This document shows positions 1 to 6,303 of a stretch of 28,303 nucleotides of DNA, piece after piece. The stretch is from the NCBI GenBank assembly GCA_016934645.1, contig JAFGSL010000328.1:1-28303 (forward strand), read 5' to 3'. The position numbers and the translations under genes are program-made. The notes under the pieces are model-generated. The model saw only the letters and a program-made list of their open reading frames with translations. It was not told the origin of the DNA and ran no database searches. Position 1 is the stretch's first letter. Each line of letters opens with the position of its first letter. Origin of the DNA: Anaerolineae bacterium. GTDB taxonomy: Bacteria; Chloroflexota; Anaerolineae; B4-G1; SLSP01.

Positions 1-342
1 GTTTCGGTTGAGGATCCCGTACAGAACCCTAGTCGATTTTATGAACCAGAGGAAGGGACAAGGCTGGTGGCGATTGAGTTTATCGTTGGTAATATCTCAG
101 GTGAGACGTTCAGTTCTAACGTTCTATATGCAGTCTTAGTAGACACTCAAGGCTTTGTATATGGGGCAGAAACAGGTTTGCTTGATATTGGCAAACAAAT
201 GGAGCTCCTGGATGTCAATCAGGGCGAAAAGGTCAAGGGATGGGCAGGGTTCAGTGTACCAGAAGACGTTGTGCCCGCATACTTTAGGTATGCTATCCGA
301 GGTTCAGCAGAGAAAACACTTGTGGTTGGTTTGCTTCCATAA
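1..342 (+). CDS. C-terminal part of a DUF4352-like (telokin-like Ig fold) protein
   Basis: The reading frame is open to the left edge of the window, so the N-terminus is missing; the GTG at 67 is probably internal because coding-like sequence precedes it. The visible 113 residues follow the pattern of the DUF4352 family of exported or lipoprotein Ig-like domains: a hydrophobic strand (RLVAIEFIVGN), an acidic middle, then GEKVKGWAGFSVPED and a final strand ending YAIRGSAEKTLVVGLLP. Such domains are normally anchored outside the membrane; the exact role is unknown. The gene is more A/T-rich than the phage-like genes to its right and is closed by a terminator at 380, so it may be host DNA or a lysogenic-conversion gene. 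Confidence 0.6.
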   Translation, partial: VSVEDPVQNPSRFYEPEEGTRLVAIEFIVGNISGETFSSNVLYAVLVDTQGFVYGAETGLLDIGKQMELLDVNQGEKVKGWAGFSVPEDVVPAYFRYAIRGSAEKTLVVGLLP

Positions 343-379
343 CAATACGTCTTAATAGACGTTTTCTTGTTTCGTTACG

Positions 380-420
380 ACACGCCGGAACGATTTTTCT
401 TGACGCTCCGGCGTGTTTTT
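380..420 (+). terminator. Intrinsic terminator after the DUF4352-like gene
   Basis: A 10-bp perfect stem, ACACGCCGGA (380-389) with TCCGGCGTGT (407-416), is followed by a T run. It ends the first transcription unit and separates it from the regulatory region upstream of the next gene. Confidence 0.85.
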
Positions 421-426
421 ATGGCC

Positions 427-442
427 GTTAATGTGATTTAAC
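427..442. promoter_or_regulatory. Operator candidate, copy 1 (GTTAA-N6-TTAAC)
   Basis: GTTAA (427-431), six bases, TTAAC (438-442) form a dyad 10 bp upstream of a TTGACA hexamer. The flanks match a second copy at 13648-13663: both have GGCC before the first half and GGCGTT or GGGCGTT after the second. A third core copy lies at 21886-21901. Recurrence next to promoter-like sequences suggests a binding site for a dimeric regulator. Confidence 0.5.
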
Positions 443-451
443 GGGCGTTTC

Positions 452-478
452 TTGACATCGGGCAACCTGGTGTACAAT
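452..478 (+). promoter_or_regulatory. Sigma70-like promoter for the zinc-ribbon gene
   Basis: TTGACA at 452-457 is followed 15 bp later by TACAAT at 473-478. The hexamers are good but the spacer is shorter than the usual 17. The start codon at 513 lies about 28 nt beyond the expected transcription start. Confidence 0.5.
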
Positions 479-512
479 ACAGTTATGAATAGAACATTCG
501 TTCGAGGACGAG

Positions 513-860
513 ATGCCACGCGCTAAGCCGTTTCGTTGTCATACGTGCGGAACATTGTACACCGGTGGTCGCTGCCCGAAGTGCTACCCGAAGAAGAGCA
601 AGAGGCGGAGAGCGGGATGGGGTAGCAGTGGTGGACAGCGCGGACGCCGGACGGCGGCGAGTGTGTTGGGGCACGCGCCGTGGCCGGTGAATGTGGATGT
701 ACCGGACGCCACAGCAGCAGATGAGTCTGCTATGTGGGGCGAAAGGCCCACTGATGGGACTTGCACGACCACGCCAGAGTTGCAGGTGCAGGAGTGGGAT
801 GGAGAGGAGGCGGTGAGCGTGGCCCCGCCTCCTGCTGATGTCGCCGATGCCACACGCTGA
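513..860 (+). CDS. Small protein with N-terminal C4 zinc ribbon
   Basis: A 115-residue protein of unknown function. Residues 9-24 hold CHTC, eight residues, then CPKC, a compact four-cysteine zinc ribbon, followed at once by a basic stretch (KKSKRRR) and a Gly/Arg-rich segment that suit nucleic-acid contact. The C-terminal half is acidic, rich in Ala/Pro/Thr and probably disordered. The ATG at 513 has a GAGGACGAG-type ribosome binding site and a promoter upstream. It is the first gene of a short unit with the gene at 838 and ends at the terminator at 1066. No family was recognised. Confidence 0.65.
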   Translation: MPRAKPFRCHTCGTLYTGGRCPKCYPKKSKRRRAGWGSSGGQRGRRTAASVLGHAPWPVNVDVPDATAADESAMWGERPTDGTCTTTPELQVQEWDGEEAVSVAPPPADVADATR

Positions 861-1056
861 CGCGGCCATGGATCCGGAAGATCTCGCCGCGATCGTAGAG
901 GACTTGCGGCGGTGCGTGGCTTTCGTGCGACAGGCTGAAGGGTACGGCGAGGTGACAGTGCGGCTGCAGGTACGGCCGCAAGGTTTCGCGGGGTGGGAAG
1001 TTTCACCGGTGGTGTCACGGAAGCCACGGCGGGAGACAGCAGGCAGTAGACGGTAG
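838..1056 (+). CDS. Small hypothetical protein
   Basis: A 72-residue protein, acidic at the start (PEDLAAIVEDLRR) and basic at the end (RKPRRETAGSRR), with a predicted helix and then beta-type sequence (YGEVTVRLQVRP). It overlaps the zinc-ribbon gene by 23 bp if it starts at 838. An ATG at 868, 7 nt after that gene's stop, is an equally possible start by termination-reinitiation; neither has a clear ribosome binding site. It is followed closely by a terminator. I do not recognise a family. Confidence 0.45.
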   Translation: MSPMPHADAAMDPEDLAAIVEDLRRCVAFVRQAEGYGEVTVRLQVRPQGFAGWEVSPVVSRKPRRETAGSRR

Positions 1057-1065
1057 ACAGAGGAG

Positions 1066-1094
1066 CGCCTGGTTCAGTGGAACCAGGCGTTTTT
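1066..1094 (+). terminator. Intrinsic terminator
   Basis: CGCCTGGTT (1066-1074) pairs with AACCAGGCG (1081-1089) across a 6-nt loop and is followed by TTTTT. It ends the two-gene unit starting at 513. Confidence 0.85.
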
Positions 1095-1242
1095 CATTTT
1101 CTCACAAAATTAACCGGCATTTTCTGGGGCATCCTAGGGCGCTTACAGAGAAAACGCGCCACAGATATACAAACTATCGGGTGGGGGTGTAAAAAAGACA
1201 GAGGAATAGATCCTCTTTGCATAGCAAGTGTACTATCAAGGA

Positions 1243-1274
1243 GCGGCTGATCATTCACGATCAGCCGCTTTTTT
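1243..1274 (+). terminator. Intrinsic terminator with no gene directly upstream
   Basis: GCGGCTGATC (1243-1252) and GATCAGCCGC (1259-1268) form a perfect 10-bp stem followed by TTTTTT. The 150 bp between the previous terminator and this one contain no credible gene, so either a short untranslated RNA is made here or this is a back-up terminator. The rest of 1057-1533 (no gene) holds this hairpin, a palindrome at 1279 and two promoter-like elements. Confidence 0.75.
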
Positions 1275-1278
1275 GTTG

Positions 1279-1295
1279 CAACATCCAGGATGTTG
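1279..1295. promoter_or_regulatory. 17-bp palindrome upstream of promoter-like element A
   Basis: CAACATCC (1279-1286), one base, GGATGTTG (1288-1295) is a perfect inverted repeat 13 bp before the conserved upstream box of promoter-like element A. It could be an operator. No second copy was noticed. Confidence 0.35.
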
Positions 1296-1307
1296 AAAAT
1301 GGATGAT

Positions 1308-1362
1308 GAAAACTGGTGATAACTCGTGATTGACACGGAGCGTGATCCTGTGCGAGAGTGAG
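1308..1362 (+). promoter_or_regulatory. Phage promoter-like element, copy A
   Basis: It contains the upstream box GATAACTCGTGAT, TTGACA (1330-1335), 14 bases, then GTG-C-GAGAGTGAG (1350-1362). The arrangement is identical in six places in the window. This copy has no obvious gene directly behind it: a small hairpin (AGCCCT/AGGGCT) and then copy B follow, so it may be a tandem promoter for the amidoligase gene or make a short RNA. Confidence 0.5.
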
Positions 1363-1440
1363 TGCGCTAAGCCCTGGAGGATTGGAGGGCTGCTCCTGCG
1401 ACGGAATTTAAGCCACGACGTGCTTATGGAAAAACTTGAG

Positions 1441-1505
1441 GAAAACTGGGGATAACTCGTGATAACTCGTGATTGACAACCCGTGATTGCCTGTGAGAGA
1501 GTGAG
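1441..1505 (+). promoter_or_regulatory. Phage promoter-like element, copy B (amidoligase operon)
   Basis: TTGACA (1473-1478), 14 bases, GTG-A-GAGAGTGAG (1493-1505). The upstream box GATAACTCGT is directly duplicated (1451-1460 and 1461-1470). A leader of about 28 nt with GAAAGGGG as ribosome binding site leads to the ATG at 1534. Confidence 0.6.
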
Positions 1506-1533
1506 AGCATCTTATTTGAAAGGGGATACGGAA

Positions 1534-2430
1534 ATGGCAAAGAACGGAGCAAGTCGCAGGGTAGTGGTGGATGTGGATGCAATGACCTTCGGGGTCGAGA
1601 TCGAGTGCACGTTACCGAGTCAATATGTGCGCGAACAGGGGATCCGAGTAGGCCGGTATCACCATGGTATCGAATTGCCGGCGCCCTTCCCGGCAGATTG
1701 GACCTCACAGTATGACGGATCGCTGGATGCACGCCGTGGTTACACGGCTCTGGAAATTGTCTCACCGGTATTGAAAGGGATGGCGGGCCTGGAGCAGGTG
1801 TTACAGGTCTTCAATATTCTGAACGAGGCCGGCGCGCTGGTGAATAACTCCTGCGGGTTTCACGTCCACGTGGGGGTGCGGTCGGTGTTAGGAGCACGGG
1901 CAAACGATGAGGGTCTGGTGGTGCGCTGGGTGCGGCGGATGTTGCACCTGGTCAGCGTCCACGAGCTGGGGCTGTTCGCCATCACCGGGAAACGGTCGCG
2001 CCTGGATAACTGCTACTGCCGGACCATCAAAGAGCAGTGGGACGAGGTACTCGAAACGACCAGCGGCCTGGACGTGATCACGCGCAAGGTTGCGGATCAC
2101 GGCGAGCGCTACCACACTCTGAACCTCTGCAATCTCACCGGTGGGAAGCGCACAGTAGAGTTCCGGCTCTTCGGCTCGACGCTGAACGGTATGCAGGCGC
2201 TCGGGTACATCATCACCGCCCTGGGGATCGCGCATCGCGCGGCAGCGTGCGGGGTTGCGCCCAAGTTCGACAATCGAGATTACATGCCTGTACGGATGAA
2301 CTGCGAGAAGATGGTCAAGGCGTTGCAGAGCACACTGGCGGGGTACGGCTGGCCGACCGGCGCAAAGCGGCGTTGGGGAAAGGCGATCCGCGCAGCGCAG
2401 CGCGAGGCCGTTGAGCAGTTCGTGGCATAG
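1534..2430 (+). CDS. Putative amidoligase (Amidoligase_2 family)
   Basis: A 298-residue protein matching the putative amidoligase family, which has a glutamine-synthetase-like fold and is thought to form amide or isopeptide bonds with ATP. Visible family marks are FGVEIE near residue 19, a SQYDGSL segment, EIVSPVL, the NNSCGFHVHVG core and the late VEFRLFGSTLN strand; acidic and histidine residues in these would bind metal-ATP. The ATG at 1534 is preferred because GAAAGGGG precedes it; upstream in-frame codons fall inside the promoter element. The next gene, a glutamine amidotransferase-type hydrolase, starts 9 bp after the stop, so the two are probably one ligase/hydrolase unit. The substrate (peptide, cell wall or nucleotide) cannot be read from sequence. 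Confidence 0.8.
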   Translation: MAKNGASRRVVVDVDAMTFGVEIECTLPSQYVREQGIRVGRYHHGIELPAPFPADWTSQYDGSLDARRGYTALEIVSPVLKGMAGLEQVLQVFNILNEAGALVNNSCGFHVHVGVRSVLGARANDEGLVVRWVRRMLHLVSVHELGLFAITGKRSRLDNCYCRTIKEQWDEVLETTSGLDVITRKVADHGERYHTLNLCNLTGGKRTVEFRLFGSTLNGMQALGYIITALGIAHRAAACGVAPKFDNRDYMPVRMNCEKMVKALQSTLAGYGWPTGAKRRWGKAIRAAQREAVEQFVA

Positions 2431-2439
2431 GGAGGAACG

Positions 2440-3057
2440 ATGGAACCACAGGTTTTGGTGACGCCGGGTTCGTGGATTGGAGAGATTCGAGAGCTGTTGA
2501 CAGGCCTAGGGGCGAGGGTACATATCCTCGCCCCCGGCGAAGAATGGCAAGCTGCCTACCGGGCAGCCACGCACGTTCTCATTCCGGGTGGTGCAGACAT
2601 TCACCCACGCGAGTATGGGGAGCGCACGTTATGGGCGCGCCCTACCGCTCCGGAGCGCGACGCGGTGGAGTTACCACTGGCGCGGCTGGCCCTGGCCGAG
2701 GGGAAGCCCTTGATGGGGATTTGCCGGGGGCACCAGGTGATCACGGTAGCAGCAGGTGGTTCGTTGCACCAGGATATTGGGAAGAGCCTCGGTGTGGCGC
2801 ATCCGTCGCGCCCACACGCAGTTCGGGTATATCCACGCTCGCGGGTAGGACGGGTATTGGGACCGGTGGCCTGGGTCAATTCCTACCATCACCAAGCCGT
2901 CAAGCGTGGGCCGGTAGGCTGGTGGGTGGTGGCGGAGTCGAAGGATGGGGAGGTCATCGAAGCCATCGAGCACCCTCGCCTGCCGGTGATCTCGGTGCAA
3001 TGGCATCCCGAAGCGATGGGAGATTGGGAATTGTTCGCGGCATTTTTGCAGATGTAG
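2440..3057 (+). CDS. Class I glutamine amidotransferase-like / gamma-glutamyl hydrolase (peptidase C26 type)
   Basis: A 205-residue single-domain enzyme. It has the nucleophile elbow GICRGHQ with Cys95, and VQWHPE with His189 and Glu191, completing the Cys-His-Glu triad. The early IPGGADIHPREYG motif is typical of the PuuD/gamma-glutamyl-GABA hydrolase group, which hydrolyses gamma-glutamyl amide bonds. The ATG has a perfect GGAGG site. It is co-transcribed with the amidoligase, so it may remove or edit the bond the ligase makes or supply ammonia; that pairing role is inference. A strong terminator follows at 3077. Confidence 0.88.
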   Translation: MEPQVLVTPGSWIGEIRELLTGLGARVHILAPGEEWQAAYRAATHVLIPGGADIHPREYGERTLWARPTAPERDAVELPLARLALAEGKPLMGICRGHQVITVAAGGSLHQDIGKSLGVAHPSRPHAVRVYPRSRVGRVLGPVAWVNSYHHQAVKRGPVGWWVVAESKDGEVIEAIEHPRLPVISVQWHPEAMGDWELFAAFLQM

Positions 3058-3076
3058 CCATCAGCGATCGGCTTTC

Positions 3077-3116
3077 AACGGCTAGTGGCGGATCGTGATC
3101 CGCCACTAGCCGTTTT
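3077..3116 (+). terminator. Intrinsic terminator of the amidoligase operon
   Basis: An 18-bp perfect inverted repeat (3077-3094 with 3097-3114) separated by only two bases ends in TTTT. It lies 20 bp after the amidotransferase stop. Confidence 0.8.
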
Positions 3117-3120
3117 GGTG

Positions 3121-3176
3121 GAAAAACTGGGGATAACTCGTGATTGACAATCAGAGCTTGACTGTGAGAGAGTGAG
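3121..3176 (+). promoter_or_regulatory. Phage promoter-like element, copy C (parB operon)
   Basis: GGGGATAACTCGTGAT, TTGACA (3144-3149), 14 bases, GTG-A-GAGAGTGAG (3164-3176). The leader ends in CTTGAAAGGGGG before the ATG at 3215. Confidence 0.6.
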
Positions 3177-3214
3177 CGTGCAACACGCAAGTAACCTACT
3201 TGAAAGGGGGTCTG

Positions 3215-3436
3215 ATGAAGAAGCAACAAATGCAGATGTTCGAGGCAGACGAAGTGCTGCCATTGTGGACGGGGACTGCCATGCAGGGGGAAGTGGAAGT
3301 GTATCGCCTGCGCCCAGCAGCGCGGCAGATGGGCTTTGGTTGCCCGGTATGCCACGACACGGGGGTGGTCCAGGTGAATGGGCGGACAGTGCGCTGCACG
3401 TGTCCGGCAGGAGCTAAGGAGGTCAAGCATGACTGA
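3215..3436 (+). CDS. Small zinc-binding protein upstream of parB
   Basis: A 73-residue protein with four cysteines arranged as CPVC (43 and 46) and CTC (61 and 63), around a short beta-hairpin (VVQVNGRTVR): a small zinc-knuckle-like unit related in pattern to DnaJ-type CxxCxG centres. The N-terminus is polar and Gln/Met-rich. The ATG at 3215 is chosen because AAAGGGGG lies just upstream. Its last 8 bp overlap the start of the ParB gene, so the two are translationally coupled and may work together. Function unknown. Confidence 0.65.
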   Translation: MKKQQMQMFEADEVLPLWTGTAMQGEVEVYRLRPAARQMGFGCPVCHDTGVVQVNGRTVRCTCPAGAKEVKHD

Positions 3437-4451
3437 GGTTCAGATGGTGACGGTGGCCCGGATCGTTCCGGGTGATAACGACAGGGAGGCGTTCGAGCCG
3501 GTGGCGCTGCGCGAGTTGGCCGACAGCATCGCCCAACACGGGCTGGCACAACCGATCACGGTACGTGCGATCGGGACGTTGTGTCCCTTCTGCCTTTCAC
3601 CGGCGGTCGATCAAGGGCCTGAATACAGCGATCAACCCTATGGGCATCGTTGGTACCGTTGCTCCAACCCGCGTTGTCTGAGTTCCTGCAATACGCGTTC
3701 GGTGGTAATGCAGTACCAGATCGTGGCCGGAGAACGACGCTGGCGCGCGGTGCAGCTCCTGGGATGGGAGACGGTCCCGGCGCTGGTGCGCGATCTCGAC
3801 GACGAGGCGGCCAGCGCAATCATGCTCCTGGAGAACATCCAGCGCGCGGAGTTGAATCCCATCGAGGAGGCACGTGCTTATCGCAAACGGATGACGCAGT
3901 TTGGGTGGGATGTGGAGCAGACGGCGCACGCGGCCAACGTGCCAGTGGAACGCGTGCGGCTGCGGTTGATGCTCCTGGAAGTTGTGCCGGAAGCTCAGCA
4001 GCTCATCCGCGACGGGCAGTTAGGGGTGAAGTACGCCTACGTGATGCGCGACCTGGATGCCAATCGGCAGCGGCTCGCGCTGCGCTACCTGAGCCAAGTG
4101 GACACACCGCGGTTGCGGGAGTTCCGCGAGCTGTGCGCACGCCTTTTAGCGGAGCAGGCGCAGGAAGCAATGTTCGACATAGCCGCGTTTATGACCGGCG
4201 TGCAGGATACGCGCGCGGCAGAGGTGGCTAACCGCCCGGAGCGTATCATCCCGGTGGATGGGGACCTGCCCGGTCTACGCAAAGCGCGCTCCACGGGACA
4301 GGCGCTGGAGCGCTACATCCGCGATCTGCTGGACGGTGGTCTGGAGGATGCAGCACGCGTGGTCGGCACAGTGTACCAGGGGTTGCTGGCACATGGACTG
4401 GTGAAGTTGCCGCAAGGACCCAGCCCACTGATCGAGGGCGAGACATTGTGA
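3429..4451 (+). CDS. parB: ParB/Spo0J-family protein with a cysteine-rich insertion
   Basis: A 340-residue ParB-type protein. The N-terminal domain has ELADSIAQHGLAQPITVR (about 29-46) and the nucleotide-contact motif GERRWRA (101-107), then ENIQRAELNPIEEA, followed by a KorB-like helix-turn-helix region (about 145-215) and a C-terminal dimer or adaptor region. Unusually, about 45 residues separate the first strand from YQIVAGERR and carry C52-x2-C55 and C78-x4-C83-x3-C87, a probable zinc ribbon inside the CTP-binding domain. The ATG at 3429 has AAGGAGG upstream. ParB proteins load on palindromic parS sites and slide on DNA using CTP; no ParA is present here, so a regulatory role is as likely as partition. 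A 40-bp palindrome lies 28 bp downstream. Confidence 0.85.
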   Translation: MTEVQMVTVARIVPGDNDREAFEPVALRELADSIAQHGLAQPITVRAIGTLCPFCLSPAVDQGPEYSDQPYGHRWYRCSNPRCLSSCNTRSVVMQYQIVAGERRWRAVQLLGWETVPALVRDLDDEAASAIMLLENIQRAELNPIEEARAYRKRMTQFGWDVEQTAHAANVPVERVRLRLMLLEVVPEAQQLIRDGQLGVKYAYVMRDLDANRQRLALRYLSQVDTPRLREFRELCARLLAEQAQEAMFDIAAFMTGVQDTRAAEVANRPERIIPVDGDLPGLRKARSTGQALERYIRDLLDGGLEDAARVVGTVYQGLLAHGLVKLPQGPSPLIEGETL

Positions 4452-4478
4452 GAGGGTGAATACGCGCGTAATCACATA

Positions 4479-4518
4479 GTTCTCTCGAAGAAACCGTCGA
4501 CGGTTTCTTCGAGAGAAC
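4479..4518. repeat. 40-bp perfect palindrome
   Basis: Bases 4479-4498 are the exact reverse complement of 4499-4518 with no spacer, centred on GTCGAC. There is no T run, so it is not a typical terminator. It lies between the ParB stop and the ribosome binding site of the next gene, where the neighbouring units have a promoter-like element. It could be a ParB binding site, an operator or a cruciform; which one is inference. Confidence 0.8.
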
Positions 4519-4553
4519 GCCATAGATTTATGGAGCTTGAAAGGGGAAAAACA

Positions 4554-5105
4554 ATGAGTGAGTTGAAAGGGTTTGGGTTAGCGTTGGCCGAGCATCTGCC
4601 AGGATGGGAGTTCGATACGGCGTATTGGCAGGACAGGCACCAGCGCTTTGCGCGATTGATGAATGCGGATATTCCCGGCGCGTGCGTATACGTGCAGTGT
4701 GCGCGGGGCCGCGCGGAGATCTCGGGTGGGTACCCCGATGGGTTCCATCCGCGCACTGAGGAAGACGTGCGGATTACGGTGAGTATGGAGCGCGAAGTGG
4801 AAGCCGTAGCGCGTGACATCGAGCGGCGCTTCCTGGGGACTTACCTGGAGAAGTTCCACGCAGCGATGGAAATCGCATACCGGGTGGCGCAAGCACAGGT
4901 CAAGACGCAGGATGTCGCCGACGAACTGGCGACGATCCTAGGGTGCAGTGCCCGGCACGACCGCGACAGATCTTCGATATGGTCCCGGCATGGGGCGTTA
5001 CACGTAGCGTGCGGCTCGGAGGGCCCATACATTACGGTGGAACGGTTGTATGGCCTGTCGGTGGAGCTGGCGAAGGCCATAGCGCGGGTAATGGCGCAGG
5101 GCTGA
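4554..5105 (+). CDS. Hypothetical phage protein
   Basis: A 183-residue soluble protein, not recognised. The N-terminal half looks like a small alpha/beta domain (LPGWEFDTAYWQDRHQRFARL, then ACVYVQCARGRAEISGGYPDGF), the middle is helical (EREVEAVARDIERRFLGTYLEKF) and the end is another alpha/beta stretch. An in-frame ATG exists at 4530, but GAAAGGGG lies between it and 4554, so 4554 is the better start. It has its own terminator 16 bp after the stop. Transcription probably reads through from parB across the palindrome. Confidence 0.6.
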   Translation: MSELKGFGLALAEHLPGWEFDTAYWQDRHQRFARLMNADIPGACVYVQCARGRAEISGGYPDGFHPRTEEDVRITVSMEREVEAVARDIERRFLGTYLEKFHAAMEIAYRVAQAQVKTQDVADELATILGCSARHDRDRSSIWSRHGALHVACGSEGPYITVERLYGLSVELAKAIARVMAQG

Positions 5106-5120
5106 CCACGGATAACGGAA

Positions 5121-5148
5121 AAGGCCGGTCTCCCGACCGGCCTTTTTT
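5121..5148 (+). terminator. Intrinsic terminator
   Basis: AAGGCCGGTC (5121-5130), loop TCCC, GACCGGCCTT (5135-5144), continuing into a six-T run. Confidence 0.9.
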
Positions 5149-5164
5149 CATGATCAAAAACTAG

Positions 5165-5221
5165 TGAAAAACTGGGGATAACTCGTGATTGACAAACCAT
5201 GATTGACTGTGCGAGAGTGAG
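5165..5221 (+). promoter_or_regulatory. Phage promoter-like element, copy D
   Basis: GGGGATAACTCGTGAT, TTGACA (5189-5194), 14 bases, GTG-C-GAGAGTGAG (5209-5221); then a short leader with AAGGAGG before the ATG at 5249. Confidence 0.6.
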
Positions 5222-5248
5222 AGCATCTTATTTTAAGGAGGTGCAGCA

Positions 5249-6142
5249 ATGGCTTTGAGTTGGTCGGAGAAACAATCGGTGATTGCCCTGGTGGGCGAGG
5301 AGCTGGCCCGGCGCGGCTGGCAGTTGTTCGGGTATCGGGAGGATCAGAGCGACATCATGACGGACTACTACTGCCCGGCCAGTTGGGACGGGATCGCTAC
5401 GCACCCTGACTATCCTGGGGTTGTGGTCGGTGTGGGGGTGAGTGATTACCAGGTGCGGCGCAGTGGCACGGAGGAGATCGCGGAGCGCCATCTGCCCGAT
5501 GCCGAGTGTCCCCATTGCGGTGGCAGCGGGGTGGATCCTTCGGGCTGGACGCTAGAGGCGGCGCGCCGCGAACCGGCGCGTTATCACCGCGAGCGGATCG
5601 CCGCCGAACACGGCCCTAACTCCGGGGTGGTGGCACTGATGAACACGGTGGTTTCGCCTATCCCCTTCCACGATGACGGACGACTGAAGTGCGTGAAGTG
5701 CGCAGGACGCGGACACACGCTGCGCCGCGAGGCGTACGTGCGCTGGACGTGGCCGGAGTTCCAGGTAACGCCCAGAGGCCGAATGTGGCACGTGGAGCGC
5801 GAAGGGCACATCGTCAAGAGCGGCACGGGGTACACGCAATGCCGGGAAGGGCGCTGGAACGAAGCCGGGAAACGCGCGGTGCGGGCGGTGTGCGACGCGA
5901 TCGAGGCCGCCGCGCGGCAGACACCTGCAGCGTCACCGGCTGAAACAGTCACCGGCGACGTGGGAGAATTTACTATCACCCACGAACGTGATTGGACCTG
6001 GATCCAGTTTCCGGAGAAGCCGGGAGAGGGGGTACGGACGACGCTAAAAGGGATGGGAGCGCGCTGGAGCAAGCGGCGCAGTGCGTGGTACATCCGGCAG
6101 CACATCGAGGTGCCGGCAGTGCAGGCGGCTTTGATGGGCTAG
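5249..6142 (+). CDS. Zinc-finger protein with DnaJ-type cysteine pairs and a C-terminal small alpha/beta domain
   Basis: A 297-residue protein. CPHCGGSG (Cys87, Cys90) and CVKCAGRG (Cys148, Cys151) are two halves of a DnaJ-like CxxCxGxG zinc centre split by about 55 residues. The end (about 239-297), with FTITHERDW, TWIQFPEKPGEGVRTTLKGMGARWSKRRSAWY, resembles a short domain often found at the ends of plasmid and phage proteins in which a strand is followed by an 'LK..G.RW...R.AWY' motif; its function is not known to me. The N-terminal 80 residues look like an alpha/beta domain of unknown type. The start has a perfect AAGGAGG site, and the gene is a single-gene unit between promoter-like element D and a terminator. 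Confidence 0.65.
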   Translation: MALSWSEKQSVIALVGEELARRGWQLFGYREDQSDIMTDYYCPASWDGIATHPDYPGVVVGVGVSDYQVRRSGTEEIAERHLPDAECPHCGGSGVDPSGWTLEAARREPARYHRERIAAEHGPNSGVVALMNTVVSPIPFHDDGRLKCVKCAGRGHTLRREAYVRWTWPEFQVTPRGRMWHVEREGHIVKSGTGYTQCREGRWNEAGKRAVRAVCDAIEAAARQTPAASPAETVTGDVGEFTITHERDWTWIQFPEKPGEGVRTTLKGMGARWSKRRSAWYIRQHIEVPAVQAALMG

Positions 6143-6165
6143 CGCCGTCAAGGGCATTCCCTCTC

Positions 6166-6195
6166 AAGCCGAGACCGTAGTGGTCTCGGCTTTTT
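6166..6195 (+). terminator. Intrinsic terminator
   Basis: AAGCCGAGACC (6166-6176) pairs with GGTCTCGGCTT (6182-6192), followed by TTTs. Confidence 0.9.
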
Positions 6196-6218
6196 CATTC
6201 AAATTCGTGTGTCTTGAG

Positions 6219-6264
6219 AGAAAACTCGTGATTGACAATCCGCGATTGACTGTGCGAGAGTGAG
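6219..6264 (+). promoter_or_regulatory. Phage promoter-like element, copy E (radC)
   Basis: AAAACTCGTGAT, TTGACA (6232-6237), 14 bases, GTG-C-GAGAGTGAG (6252-6264). The GGGGATA part of the upstream box is missing in this copy. The leader ends CTTGAAAGGGG before the ATG at 6304. Confidence 0.6.
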
Positions 6265-6303
6265 AGCGTTCCAATAAAAATCTACTTGAAAGGGGATTTG
6301 ACG

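Noticed and set aside
483..1027. Long minus-strand frames opposite the first two early genes
   Set aside because: They mirror GC-rich codons of the + strand genes, have Arg/Pro/Ser-rich products and lack ribosome binding sites.
1094..1336. 80-codon minus-strand frame in the 1057-1533 gap
   Set aside because: It runs through a terminator and a promoter-like element, and no Shine-Dalgarno site precedes it.
4441..4463. Seventh copy of the promoter-like element (TTGTGAGAGGGTGA)
   Set aside because: The second box is only similar, and no TTGACA stands at the required spacing; it overlaps the ParB stop.
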